In this document: positions 53,747 to 61,922 of the stretch, piece by piece
How positions within the stretch are numbered: position 1 is the stretch's first letter
How the letters are laid out: each line of letters begins with the position of its first letter
Assembly: GCF_024496085.1 (NCBI RefSeq)
Contig: NZ_CP101751.1
Location: 2,852,001-2,916,000, forward strand
From: Flavobacterium cerinum
GTDB lineage: Bacteria > Bacteroidota > Bacteroidia > Flavobacteriales > Flavobacteriaceae
Direction of reading: 5' to 3'
DNA length: 64,000 nucleotides
The notes under the pieces: model-generated
Databases searched by the model: none
What the model was told of the DNA's origin: nothing
What the model saw: the letters and a program-made list of their open reading frames with translations, nothing else
Made by a program: the position numbers and the translations under genes

Positions 53747-54116
53747 ATAGCCGGGCTATTTTTTTTATTATGGAAAGGATATAGTAGAGAATAAAAGCGG
53801 AAAAAATAATAACAAGCAAATTCCAGATAAAATTATTAAAAAGGTTTCCGGTTTTATAAAAGTAAATTACAACTATACTTATTAAATATCCCAATAAAAA
53901 AAAGGGAATCAAATAAAATAAAAATCTTTGTCTTTTTGTACTAACCCTTTTCTCTAAAAATAATTCATAAAAAACCAATGATAAGCCCAGATTTGAAAAA
54001 ATAAGGAGTAACTTACTATCTGGATTTTTAAAATCGTTTTCATTTAGAAATACAAAGCTAACAATACTTATCAGCCATGCTGATATAAGTAATACTATAT
54101 AAACTGACGGTTTCAT
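53745..54116 (-). CDS. Small membrane protein with four transmembrane segments
   Basis: Unrecognised protein of 123 residues with four hydrophobic segments (IVLLISAWLISIVSFVFL, LLLIFSNLGLSLVFYELFL, LFYLIPFFLLGYLISIVVIY and IWNLLVIIFSAFILYYILSI) and few charges. It lies 15 bases downstream of a lipoprotein gene with a bacteriocin-like C-terminal tail, so the two are co-transcribed. A small hydrophobic protein beside a secreted membrane-active peptide is the usual layout of an immunity gene, but this is inference and it may equally be an unrelated membrane protein. Confidence 0.6.
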   Translation of the reverse strand: MKPSVYIVLLISAWLISIVSFVFLNENDFKNPDSKLLLIFSNLGLSLVFYELFLEKRVSTKRQRFLFYLIPFFLLGYLISIVVIYFYKTGNLFNNFIWNLLVIIFSAFILYYILSIIKKIARL

Positions 54117-54131
54117 TCTTTTGATGTAGTT

Positions 54132-54803
54132 TTAGCAAGAACCAAATATGCTTACGTAACTAATCACTTTACCTGCGACTGCCGCTGCACATCCCAAGCC
54201 TCCGGTTCCAATACAACTAACTAAGCCTACCGTTGCAACTGCATTTCCAGCAATAGATAATCCGCACCAAAAACTTTTAGACCTTTTGTAATTGACAACA
54301 TCAAATGATTTTGTATTATTAAAGTTTTGATAGACAATAGAAATAAACTCTTTAGCAGTAATAAATTCAACTAACAAAATTTCCTTTTGTTCTAATCTCA
54401 AATCCCTAGAAATTTTTATTTTATCAATTGAATTCGTTATATAAGTATTTATTTTCTCAATATTTTCTTCTTTTGCAATTTCTGATATAGTTCTCCAAAA
54501 AATAGTGTATGTGTTTTCAATTTTATCAGTAACAAATGTATTATCTACAAAAAAAATCTTTAAATCATCTTCAGTAGGGGTATGGTTTTGACTTTTTTCA
54601 TAAAGCAAATCATTATATTTCTGTTCTAACAGTTTGCTTAAATAATTTATTCTCATATTAACAACAGTATTAATACGATTCATTGATAAATCACTTATCT
54701 GTGTAGCTGTTTCTAATTCTAAATCGCTGTTTTGACAATTCGTACAGATTAGTAGAATAACAAATAATAAAATTGAATTAATCAATTGTTTAAGCCTTTT
54801 CAT
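54132..54803 (-). CDS. Putative lipoprotein with glycine/cysteine-rich bacteriocin-like tail
   Basis: Protein of 223 residues, no family recognised. Signal LINSILLFVILLICTNC with a possible lipobox ending at Cys near residue 23. Residues 30-165 are helical and charged. The last 45 residues differ sharply: FWCGLSIAGNAVATVG, then LVSCIGTGGLGCAAAVAGK and VISYVSIFGSC, hydrophobic, Gly/Ala-rich and with four Cys. This resembles the body of class II or circular bacteriocins, or a glycine-zipper membrane helix. The four-TM protein gene follows within 15 bases. The pair sits on its own with A/T-rich flanks. Confidence 0.6.
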   Translation of the reverse strand: MKRLKQLINSILLFVILLICTNCQNSDLELETATQISDLSMNRINTVVNMRINYLSKLLEQKYNDLLYEKSQNHTPTEDDLKIFFVDNTFVTDKIENTYTIFWRTISEIAKEENIEKINTYITNSIDKIKISRDLRLEQKEILLVEFITAKEFISIVYQNFNNTKSFDVVNYKRSKSFWCGLSIAGNAVATVGLVSCIGTGGLGCAAAVAGKVISYVSIFGSC

Positions 54804-55016
54804 AATAAATATATTTAAAATTCAACATCTTAAATATAAGTGTTTTACATTAAATCGACACAATATAACATTTTGTGATATCATGTTGATTTAATGGTTT
54901 TCTAATTAACAGAATTAATTTAAAACTAAGAAAAAACTGTACAGTATGATAGAAATAGAACAATAAGATATATAAAATTTAATTCTGAAAATGCCTGAAA
55001 ATAAAGGAAAATCGAA

Positions 55017-56270
55017 CTATTCTTCTATATAATTCTTCCGATTGGAATTGGAAGGCAATTCAAATATTTCAAGATCAAAATAGTTTACCGATGCGATAAT
55101 ATGATCGAAAATATCGGCCATAATATGTTCGTAATTGATCCAACGCTTATCCGAAACAAAGGCATAAATCTCAATTGGAATCCCTTTATCGGTAGGCTGT
55201 AAATGACGCACCATCAAATTCATTTCCTTATTAATTCCGGCATGACTTTCCAGATAACTGGTCAGATATTTCCGGAATAGTCCTAAGTTAGTCAGGTTTC
55301 TACCGTTTATAGCCAAATCCTTATCGATATTATTATTGGTATTGAATTTCTCAATATCAGACTGTCGATGTTCAATATAAGACGTGATCAGTTGAATCTT
55401 CTTAAAATGATCAATTTCTGTAGGCTGAATAAAACGGACGCTATTCTCCTTAATTAATATATATCTTTTGATTCGTCTTCCGTTAGAATTCTGCATTCCT
55501 CTCCAGTTTCGAAAAGAATCCGAAATCAGACTATAGGTCGGAACCGTAGTTGTTGTATTGTCAAAGTTCTTTACTTTAACCGTCGCCAGATTAATCTCAA
55601 TTACATCACCATCGGCACCGAATTTATCAATCGTAATCCAGTCACCAATACGAACCGTATCGTTTACCGTAACCTGAATACTCGCTACCAATCCTAAAAT
55701 TGTATCTTTAAAAATTAAGATAATAATAGCCGAAATTGCTCCGAATGTTCCTAATAATGTTTTAAAATTGGTATCAAAAAGGATTAAAACCAAATAGGTA
55801 ATGGCATAAACCCATAAAATGATCATTATTACCTGCGTATAACTGTCAATTGGCTTATCGCTAAATTTCGGTTTTTCTTTCAGATAATCCTTTAATGAGT
55901 TAAAAATACTTCTGATAATCCAAAGAGAAAGGAATACCATATACGTTTTAACGCCTTTAGCAAAGAAACTTTCCCAATAGACAAAATTTTTCAGGATTAC
56001 CGGTACGACTTTACTTATAAAATAAAGCGGAACCAGATGCGCTACATATTTGGCTGTTTTATTGGCCACCAGAAAATCATCAAAGCTGGACTTTGTTTTT
56101 TCCGCGATAATAGCCAATATAATGATGAGTATCTTTTTAAAGATATAATCTAAAATATAAGCGATAACGATCAGGATCACGATATTGACGACCAGATTGA
56201 GGTACGTCGCCCAGGTATCGCTAAAATCCAGATTTTTAAGAATTTTATATGCCCAATTAAAGATCTTCAT
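55017..56270 (-). CDS. MscS-family mechanosensitive ion channel (YbdG/YnaI-like)
   Basis: Inner-membrane channel of 417 residues that opens on osmotic down-shock. Five hydrophobic segments lie in residues 20-200; the pore helix is in LLGTFGAISAIIILIFKDTILGLVASIQ (about 168-195). Then comes the MscS beta domain, VNDTVRIGDWITIDKFGADGDV with TTVPTYSLISDSFRNWRGM, and a C-terminal cytosolic domain with a distinctive insertion (about 265-330). The presence of RNWRGM and the C-terminal region put it with YbdG. It is followed by no clear terminator; the DUF3817 gene lies nine bases upstream. Confidence 0.93.
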   Translation of the reverse strand: MKIFNWAYKILKNLDFSDTWATYLNLVVNIVILIVIAYILDYIFKKILIIILAIIAEKTKSSFDDFLVANKTAKYVAHLVPLYFISKVVPVILKNFVYWESFFAKGVKTYMVFLSLWIIRSIFNSLKDYLKEKPKFSDKPIDSYTQVIMIILWVYAITYLVLILFDTNFKTLLGTFGAISAIIILIFKDTILGLVASIQVTVNDTVRIGDWITIDKFGADGDVIEINLATVKVKNFDNTTTTVPTYSLISDSFRNWRGMQNSNGRRIKRYILIKENSVRFIQPTEIDHFKKIQLITSYIEHRQSDIEKFNTNNNIDKDLAINGRNLTNLGLFRKYLTSYLESHAGINKEMNLMVRHLQPTDKGIPIEIYAFVSDKRWINYEHIMADIFDHIIASVNYFDLEIFELPSNSNRKNYIEE

Positions 56271-56279
56271 ATTTTAAAA

Positions 56280-56549
56280 TTACAGAATTTTTTTCTCAAC
56301 GTAAAATGTACCGAAAGGAATAACCGAAGCGACACATACAATAAGGAATTTTTTCACCGGCCAGTTTTCTTCCATTTTTAGCATAGTGGCTAAAACGATA
56401 TAACCGATAAATAGTAATCCGTGTGCCATTCCGACCATTCGGACCATCTCAGGTTGGTCGTAGATATATTTTAAAGGCATAGCTACAAACAATAAGAGTA
56501 GGAGTGAAACCCCTTCTAAAAAGGCGATAATTTTAAAGAACCGTAACAT
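56280..56549 (-). CDS. DUF3817 family membrane protein
   Basis: Protein of 89 residues of DUF3817. Typical parts are FFKIIAFLEGVSLLLLLFVA, LKYIYDQPEMVRMVGMAHGLLFIGYI and a C-terminal IPFGTFYVEKKI. Two or three hydrophobic segments. It precedes the MscS gene by nine bases on the same strand, so they likely share a transcript. The function is unknown. Confidence 0.9.
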   Translation of the reverse strand: MLRFFKIIAFLEGVSLLLLLFVAMPLKYIYDQPEMVRMVGMAHGLLFIGYIVLATMLKMEENWPVKKFLIVCVASVIPFGTFYVEKKIL

Positions 56550-56724
56550 AATTATTAATTAAATAGTTGATAATGAATTAGAAAGAAATACCGATTTTGT
56601 ATGGGTTTCGGCGTGTCAAATGTATAACACAAAAGAGTAAAATTCGTTAATAATTCACTAAAAGATATAAAAAAACTGTACTATTAGTAGTACAGTTTAA
56701 TAGTATTAGAATAAAATTTTCGTC

Positions 56725-57096
56725 TTAGAAAGCTAGGAAAGCTTTGTTGTATTCTCTAAGGTCGGAAATATTATTTTTATTTTTTAGATCTGAAAATAAC
56801 GAGATCAGATATTCAAGACTTTCTAAATCGGTTTCTTCCGGTCTGTTGATTTCCGTTTCAATTTCATCAGCATCTTCAATTGGTTCGTCATCCGGAATAG
56901 CGATTAAAAATGCATTATTTTCTTCAATATGTTCGTACGTTAAACGTATCGCTTTAACCAGAACGGGATTCTGTTCGTCTAAAGCTAATTCACGTAATCT
57001 TTTTAAATCTCCAATTATTGTTTCGGCATCAAATCCTGTTTTGAATAAATCAAGCTGGATTTTGTTAATCAATTTTTGTGCATTTGGATTTTCCAC
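56725..57096 (-). CDS. Conserved hypothetical protein
   Basis: Protein of 123 residues, mostly helical. The first half (ALDEQNPVLVKAIRLTYEHI) is followed by an acidic linker (DDEPIEDADEIETE) and a C-terminal helix (LESLEYLISLFSDLKNK). No signal peptide or known domain is visible. It is the last ordinary gene before the accessory island. A promoter box for it was not identified. Confidence 0.65.
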   Translation of the reverse strand: MENPNAQKLINKIQLDLFKTGFDAETIIGDLKRLRELALDEQNPVLVKAIRLTYEHIEENNAFLIAIPDDEPIEDADEIETEINRPEETDLESLEYLISLFSDLKNKNNISDLREYNKAFLAF

Positions 57097-57349
57097 AGTA
57101 CTATCAGTTGAAATTAGTTTGCATTTTTTTATGGGTATGCAAAAATAAGGTTTTATATTTTTTTAACTAATAAAAACAGATATTTTTTCAGTCTTTTGAG
57201 TTGTTTGTAGAGAATATGATGTAGGGTTAGTATAATAGATACAAGTGACGGAGTATTCTTAAAGTAGTTTAGCTGTAATTATATAAAAGTACAGAGTATT
57301 ATGATAAACCTCCATATAGCCGATTCATTTCCTTCTCAAACCGCTCTCC
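57097..57349. other. Intergenic sequence at the left edge of the island
   Basis: About 250 bases of A/T-rich sequence without a credible gene. It leads into the nested inverted-repeat element. I see no tRNA gene or direct repeat that would mark an integration site. Confidence 0.4.
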
Positions 57350-57674
57350 GCGTGAGTGATAGCAGCGGCATCCTTTTGAGAATTTACTAACAAAAGATAA
57401 AGCGCATAGCCCGACCCCTGACTAACCAATAAACAACCGAAAAAAGGGCAGGGGACACGCCCAAACAACCCTCAATGTGCCTGAAAAACAAAATGTGCCT
57501 CACAAAATAATGTAGAGAAAGTATATAGATACGAGCAGCACGATGAGTGGCGGAGCCACAAAGATTGCAACTTTTAAAAAGATTTTTCTTTGGGCGTGAC
57601 CCTACGGGTCGGGCTATCCGCTACAAGTCCTCGCTCGTACCTCGCTGTGGGCTTTTCGCTGCTATCCCTCACGC
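57350..57674. repeat. 325-base element of three nested inverted repeats
   Basis: Arms occur as A-B-C ... C'-B'-A'. A: GCGTGAGTGATAGCAGCG (57350-57367) against CGCTGCTATCCCTCACGC (57657-57674), one mismatch in 18. B: ATAGCCCGACCC (57406-57417) against GGGTCGGGCTAT (57606-57617), perfect. C: CACGCCCAAA (57456-57465) against TTTGGGCGTG (57589-57598), perfect. The element is GC-richer than its surroundings, and the gaps between arms are unequal (38 bases on each of the left-side steps; 7 and 39 on the right). A short frame through it is not a credible gene. It may be a MITE-like or REP-like mobile repeat or a structured RNA. Confidence 0.8.
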
Positions 57675-57763
57675 AGTTTCTGCTTAAAATAGAATAGGGA
57701 ACTAATCCGAATGAGTATGAGTGTGTCTTACAAAAAAGGGTAGTGATAATATTCAGATTATAA

Positions 57764-57910
57764 TAAAAAAATAGGGTGAAGACTCTACCTTCACCCCTAA
57801 AAACCATAAAAGTTTTATCGGGGCTTGTGTGTGATAGTTACCAAGATAAACTATAAATTATGGCTTTTAAGAGTATATTCAATTGCTTGAATAATTTTGC
57901 CCCAAATATT
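57764..57910 (-). ncRNA. Candidate DRT3 noncoding RNA with CACACAC template-like tract
   Basis: Read on the minus strand, just after the drt3b stop: GGGGC (57903-57899) can pair with GCCCC (57824-57820), extended by a U-A and a G-U pair. Inside are a 7-bp stem TATTCAA/TTGAATA with a GCAA (GNRA) loop (57893-57876), a 6-bp stem ATAGTT/AACTAT (57854-57834), and the tract CACACAC (57833-57827), which lies unpaired between the second hairpin and the closing stem. A terminator hairpin follows at once. As I recall, DRT3 has a noncoding RNA whose AC-repeat templates a GT-repeat DNA. The 5' end is a guess; it may be processed from the drt3 transcript. Confidence 0.65.
57765..57796 (-). terminator. Intrinsic terminator of the drt3/ncRNA transcript
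   Basis: On the minus strand GGGTGAAG (57796-57789) pairs perfectly with CTTCACCC (57781-57774) around a 7-base loop, followed by seven T bases (57771-57765, one A between). Confidence 0.92.
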
Positions 57911-60208
57911 TTAATAAACGCTATGACCTCGTTTAGTATTTAATTCTTTTCCTAAGTCGTTATCTTTCCAACTATAAAACGATGTAGAAGTATATTTTGA
58001 TAATTGTTCAATTTCAGCATTCTTATCAACGGTACTAGTTCCAGAATCAAAAAACTTTATTTTATCTAAAATTTGTCTTCTAAAATCTGTAATATCAGCA
58101 TCAGTACTTGCTATATATGGACAAGTTAGCACATCTATCAATAAGAAAATATCTTCAGCATTATTTTGATCAAAGTTATTAAATTTTTCTATAATTATTT
58201 GCTGTATATCTTGTCTTATCTCATCATATTTTTTCTTTTCATCTGTATTGATGTAATTCAGTAAAGAAATAATTGTGAAGTAGTTCAGATTATGATTTAA
58301 AGTTTTGGTATTTTGGTTGTCCAACTGAAAAATCCTAAAATGTTTATTAATTAATTCTTCTTCGAAGCGATAATTCTCTCCTAACTCATTTATAATTGGT
58401 AGTAAATATAAAGTCTCAACCTCTGAATATTCAGATGACAAACTTTTCTGGAAAACAAGAGAAATGCCATCATATATTTTTTTAAAAATATTATGCTTCT
58501 TATCAAAATCAAATGCGATATACCTTAATTCCTCTGAATCCGCAGTTGGAAACCTAACTAAATAACTCTGTTTTGTACGTTCCTGATTTTTAATAAAATC
58601 AATAATTCTAAATAATATATGACAAACCTTTATTGAATATGTTACTCTTGGAAGAACAGAATAAATGAAAAAGGTTAGCTCAATCATTTCATTAATATTT
58701 TTCAATAGTTGATTATGAAATGATTTTACTTCTTTATTTTGTTCCTTCAAAATTTCATTTATCTCATCTAATTCTTCTTCATATTTTTGTTTTTCCTCAT
58801 CAGGAGCTGCATTTAAAGCTGTTGTTTTCTCCCGTTTTTTTGCATAAAGATTAAGTAACGATTCCTGCTCGTCTTGCATTTTCTTTATTAAACTTTTGAA
58901 CTTATTGAAGATTATAGCCAAAAAATAATTCTGTAAGTCCTTATAGCTTGTATCAGTTTTTGACAGTATAGCCTTATAATTAGTTATAATATCTTGAGCT
59001 GTAAAATATTTTAATCCTATTTGATTTTTCATTTCAGAATCGTAGAATTGAAATATCATAGAATGTTCAATTAATTTTCTGATTTCTTCCTTAGCAATAG
59101 TTATGTTTGTTATAATTGGTTTAGGAAGAATTTTAGTTTTAGAATCGTTAAAAAACAGATTATATTCTTGTAATTTTACTTTATACAAACTTAGAATTTC
59201 TGCTTTGATTCTATCGTCATTATAAAAGACAAAAAAATCATCTACATATCTATAAATGTCATAATCCTCTTTATATCTATATCCTTTATTATATAACTCT
59301 TTTTCAACATTTTTATCAATGCGTTGAAGAATTAACTCTGCAAAAATTCTTGAAAATTCAGGACCTATAATAATACCGTTAGTTTCATTATAGTTCATTT
59401 GTTGCATGACTCTATCAAACTTACCTCCAAATGAATTTTTAAGAGGTCCTAAATTGTCTTTAACAATTTTTTTGTTAGATATGGCCCAGGGAAGTGTATG
59501 TGTGTAAATGCTATCAAAACATTTTGAAACATCAAACTTTAGTAAGTTATCAAATCGTTTTTCTGCTCTTTGATAATCATGAGATTCGTAAAATTCATAA
59601 ATATTACTATATTTCTGATATGAGAAAAATGTTTTTAAACTAGTATATTCCTTATCTGTAGTTTCAATTATTTCAATATCGTGATTTTTAGATTTTTTCT
59701 TCTTATTGGTACTATCCTTATAATATTTCAATGACGAAACTTTACTGGGCTTTCTCAAAGAAAAATTGCTCAATCTCGAATGATAAAGTATTGTGTTTTT
59801 ATATTTATTATAAAAGCCAACCAAATAAAGTTGATTAACTGGATGGATAACTGTTAACTCTCTATAATCATTATCTTTATGCGTTATTCTAAATTTAAAA
59901 GGTATAGTATAAAATAATTTATCAAATGCTTCTGGGTTAAATTGATAACAATCAAAAAGAAGTTCATTTTGAAATGGTACATTTCTATCTATTCCGAATA
60001 ATATCCGAACTAATTTTTTTAAAATACCTGCATCGTCTTTCTTAAACTGAACTGTTCTTTTATTTTCATCAATAACTACTTTATTTTTCACCAAAAAATT
60101 ATAGAAATGCCTATTTGAAAAAAAGGGTGGAACTTCATAAGGTAATACGTCAGAGAGAACAACTCTTTCTTTTTTATATCCAATACTATGACCTGTTTTT
60201 CTTTTCAT
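57911..60208 (-). CDS. drt3b: Defence-associated reverse transcriptase, DRT3 second RT (Drt3b-like)
   Basis: Reverse transcriptase of the uncharacterised-group type, 765 residues from the ATG at 60208, which overlaps the upstream RT stop in ATGA; an upstream TTG in frame is less likely. The N-terminal region (1-190) is specific. Numbering from that ATG, motif A is FDVSKCFDSIYTH (Asp226), motif B is NGIIIGPEFSRIFAELI without the usual QG, and motif C is YRYVDDFFVFY (YVDD, 321-324). A coiled region, rich in K, E and Q, runs about 435-510, then a helical C-terminal domain of some 250 residues. The catalytic Asp residues are intact. Known DRT3 pairs defend against phages; I assign this by architecture, neighbour and RNA, not by a search. 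Confidence 0.78.
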   Translation of the reverse strand: MKRKTGHSIGYKKERVVLSDVLPYEVPPFFSNRHFYNFLVKNKVVIDENKRTVQFKKDDAGILKKLVRILFGIDRNVPFQNELLFDCYQFNPEAFDKLFYTIPFKFRITHKDNDYRELTVIHPVNQLYLVGFYNKYKNTILYHSRLSNFSLRKPSKVSSLKYYKDSTNKKKKSKNHDIEIIETTDKEYTSLKTFFSYQKYSNIYEFYESHDYQRAEKRFDNLLKFDVSKCFDSIYTHTLPWAISNKKIVKDNLGPLKNSFGGKFDRVMQQMNYNETNGIIIGPEFSRIFAELILQRIDKNVEKELYNKGYRYKEDYDIYRYVDDFFVFYNDDRIKAEILSLYKVKLQEYNLFFNDSKTKILPKPIITNITIAKEEIRKLIEHSMIFQFYDSEMKNQIGLKYFTAQDIITNYKAILSKTDTSYKDLQNYFLAIIFNKFKSLIKKMQDEQESLLNLYAKKREKTTALNAAPDEEKQKYEEELDEINEILKEQNKEVKSFHNQLLKNINEMIELTFFIYSVLPRVTYSIKVCHILFRIIDFIKNQERTKQSYLVRFPTADSEELRYIAFDFDKKHNIFKKIYDGISLVFQKSLSSEYSEVETLYLLPIINELGENYRFEEELINKHFRIFQLDNQNTKTLNHNLNYFTIISLLNYINTDEKKKYDEIRQDIQQIIIEKFNNFDQNNAEDIFLLIDVLTCPYIASTDADITDFRRQILDKIKFFDSGTSTVDKNAEIEQLSKYTSTSFYSWKDNDLGKELNTKRGHSVY

Positions 60209-61704
60209 TTTTTCCAAATTGAATTAATTTCAGCTATTCCAAATTGCAATATTCCTTTGTTTTCTTGGTTGTTTGTATGGTTTCTCTTTTTATTATGGCT
60301 CCTATATTTCTTGTTTTTTAGTGGTAGTATTTGAAATGTTTTTTTGTTAAATCCTGAAATAAAAGAGTACCTCATTAGTATTTTTTTTTCGTCAGGAGTT
60401 AATCCGGCTCTTAGAATATACCATTGAAGCCTTTTTTGTATTGTTTCCAAAGATTCGTCACTATTCAGAAATGGATTAGAATAATATATTCCTACAAAAA
60501 CTTTGTCTTTATTATTTCTCAGTTTTGTATTTGAAGTGAGATATTTGATTCGAGCAGATAAGAGCTTAAATGCATTTTTGCGATTGTGCCTTTTTTTGCT
60601 ATCAAAATACTGAAATGACAATTTAATCTTATTGCAATATTTATTGATTTTATTATCGGATAATTTTATGCTAAGAACTTGTTTATCAATCTTTCTATTA
60701 GTTTTATAAGTAATTACACTTCCTATATCATATCCTAAATAATGAATTGTTTTTGGGGTAAAATTTGGATTATAGCTTGGATTATTACGATCACTAAACC
60801 GTATACTTAGAAGTCCATCTAAAAGATTATATTCACTTGTTTTTTGATTGTTTATGATAAGACCTTCATTTACTATTATATCAGTTAATTTGGTTCTGTA
60901 GTTTGATAATTTTGCTGGATCAATATTTGTTGATTTAGGAATAAAAATGGCAATAATATCATCAACATACCTAGCGTAGTAAACCAAATCTTCAAGTTCT
61001 CTGATTTTGTTATCAACACTTCTCATAAAAAGCTCAGATAAATAAGCACTAATTCCAACACCTCTTGGAACTCCTTTAGCTGTTTCTGGGTTAGTTTGTC
61101 CCGTTAAAGTATTGTAGCTTGTAAAAATTTGTTGAATAAACTTTTTTGTTTTTATACTCAACAGATAGTCATTGTTGATTTTATCTAGTATCTTTTTTTG
61201 AGGAATTGATTCATAGAAGTTTTTAATATCTGTACGAATAACATATTTGGGAAAGTTATCCTCTAAATGATTTATCAACTCACTAAGTATTGCATATCTG
61301 GATGCTTGCTTAACATGATAGGTTTTATTTATATTATCTTGAATTTTTTTAGAAATAAAAAAGTTTTGAGCATTATTTTCAAACTTATAACTCTGTTTCC
61401 CATAAACTTCACCTAAATCTAAATTAATAATATGATTATTAATCCCGTCAGCTATATCATCTAGCACGCCAGTAACTAAGGAGTCTCTTTCTTTTTTTAA
61501 TGCTTTCTTGTCTTCATAAAGTACTTTTTTTCTATCTAAATTCCTTTCTTCCTGAATTCGTTTTCTGAGTTGCTTTAAACCAGCTACTCTATCTATAGAA
61601 TCAGAAAAAATATCACTAAATTTTTCTTCAACATTAATTCCTTTTCGATTTTCATTATCGAAAATTTCCTGAAACGATTTAGATGAAAAAGATTGGTCTA
61701 ACAT
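60205..61704 (-). CDS. drt3a: Defence-associated reverse transcriptase, DRT3 first RT (Drt3a-like)
   Basis: Reverse transcriptase of 499 residues. A basic, charged N-terminus (about 40-75) is followed by the fingers/palm: motif A YVIRTDIKNFYESIP (Asp159), motif B GVPRGVGISAYLSELFM (211-227), motif C YYARYVDDIIAIF (YVDD, 246-249), motif D near NNQKTSEY and motif E IHYLGYDI (320-327). The C-terminal 150 residues form a thumb-like, very basic region ending KNKKYRSHNKKRNHTN, probably RNA-binding. It lacks X/endonuclease or intron maturase domains, so it is not a group II intron enzyme. It overlaps drt3b by four bases. No phage or transposon gene accompanies it. Confidence 0.8.
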   Translation of the reverse strand: MLDQSFSSKSFQEIFDNENRKGINVEEKFSDIFSDSIDRVAGLKQLRKRIQEERNLDRKKVLYEDKKALKKERDSLVTGVLDDIADGINNHIINLDLGEVYGKQSYKFENNAQNFFISKKIQDNINKTYHVKQASRYAILSELINHLEDNFPKYVIRTDIKNFYESIPQKKILDKINNDYLLSIKTKKFIQQIFTSYNTLTGQTNPETAKGVPRGVGISAYLSELFMRSVDNKIRELEDLVYYARYVDDIIAIFIPKSTNIDPAKLSNYRTKLTDIIVNEGLIINNQKTSEYNLLDGLLSIRFSDRNNPSYNPNFTPKTIHYLGYDIGSVITYKTNRKIDKQVLSIKLSDNKINKYCNKIKLSFQYFDSKKRHNRKNAFKLLSARIKYLTSNTKLRNNKDKVFVGIYYSNPFLNSDESLETIQKRLQWYILRAGLTPDEKKILMRYSFISGFNKKTFQILPLKNKKYRSHNKKRNHTNNQENKGILQFGIAEINSIWKK

Positions 61705-61820
61705 AATTGATAGGGGGATTATTTGAACCGATATCTAATTTTATTGCAAACAAAAACTTTGGTTATTTGAGCTTGTTTACATAAGTATTCCTGTTTGTTT
61801 TATAAATTTTAGTTTTATTT

Positions 61821-61922
61821 TTATTTTTCTTGTATCAATTCTCCAGTCATATCATCCTTTTCCTTTAGCATTCCTTCATAAAGCTCAACCATTTTATCAA
61901 GAGGATAAAAAGAGAGTAAATA
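61821..61922 (-). pseudogene. C-terminal remnant of a helix-turn-helix regulator gene
   Basis: A short open stretch, in frame and ending in TAA (61823-61821), translates as ...FYPLDKMVELYEGMLKEKDD then MTGELIQEK. This is like the C-terminal coil (ELYERLLKEKDE) common in small Bacteroidetes XRE regulators, which often sit beside defence genes. An upstream stop (61925-61923) cuts it off, and no HTH part is found. A minus-strand box TATATTTG (61940-61933) lies just upstream, so a transcript could start there and run through the remnant into drt3a. Confidence 0.4.

Noticed and set aside
57721..57726. Second GTGTGT (ACACAC on the minus strand) as an alternative RNA template
   Set aside because: It lies beyond the strong terminator at 57765-57796 and outside any visible fold, so the tract at 57827-57833 is the better candidate.
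57574..57807. A 77-codon minus-strand frame downstream of the RT genes
   Set aside because: It crosses the terminator and one side of the nested inverted-repeat element; the C-terminal half is only a translation of the repeat. No start signal or family likeness.
57911..61704. RT genes as group II intron, retron or diversity-generating element
   Set aside because: No maturase or endonuclease domain, no intron domain V-like hairpin or msr/msd inverted repeat, and no variable-repeat target gene or accessory gene nearby.
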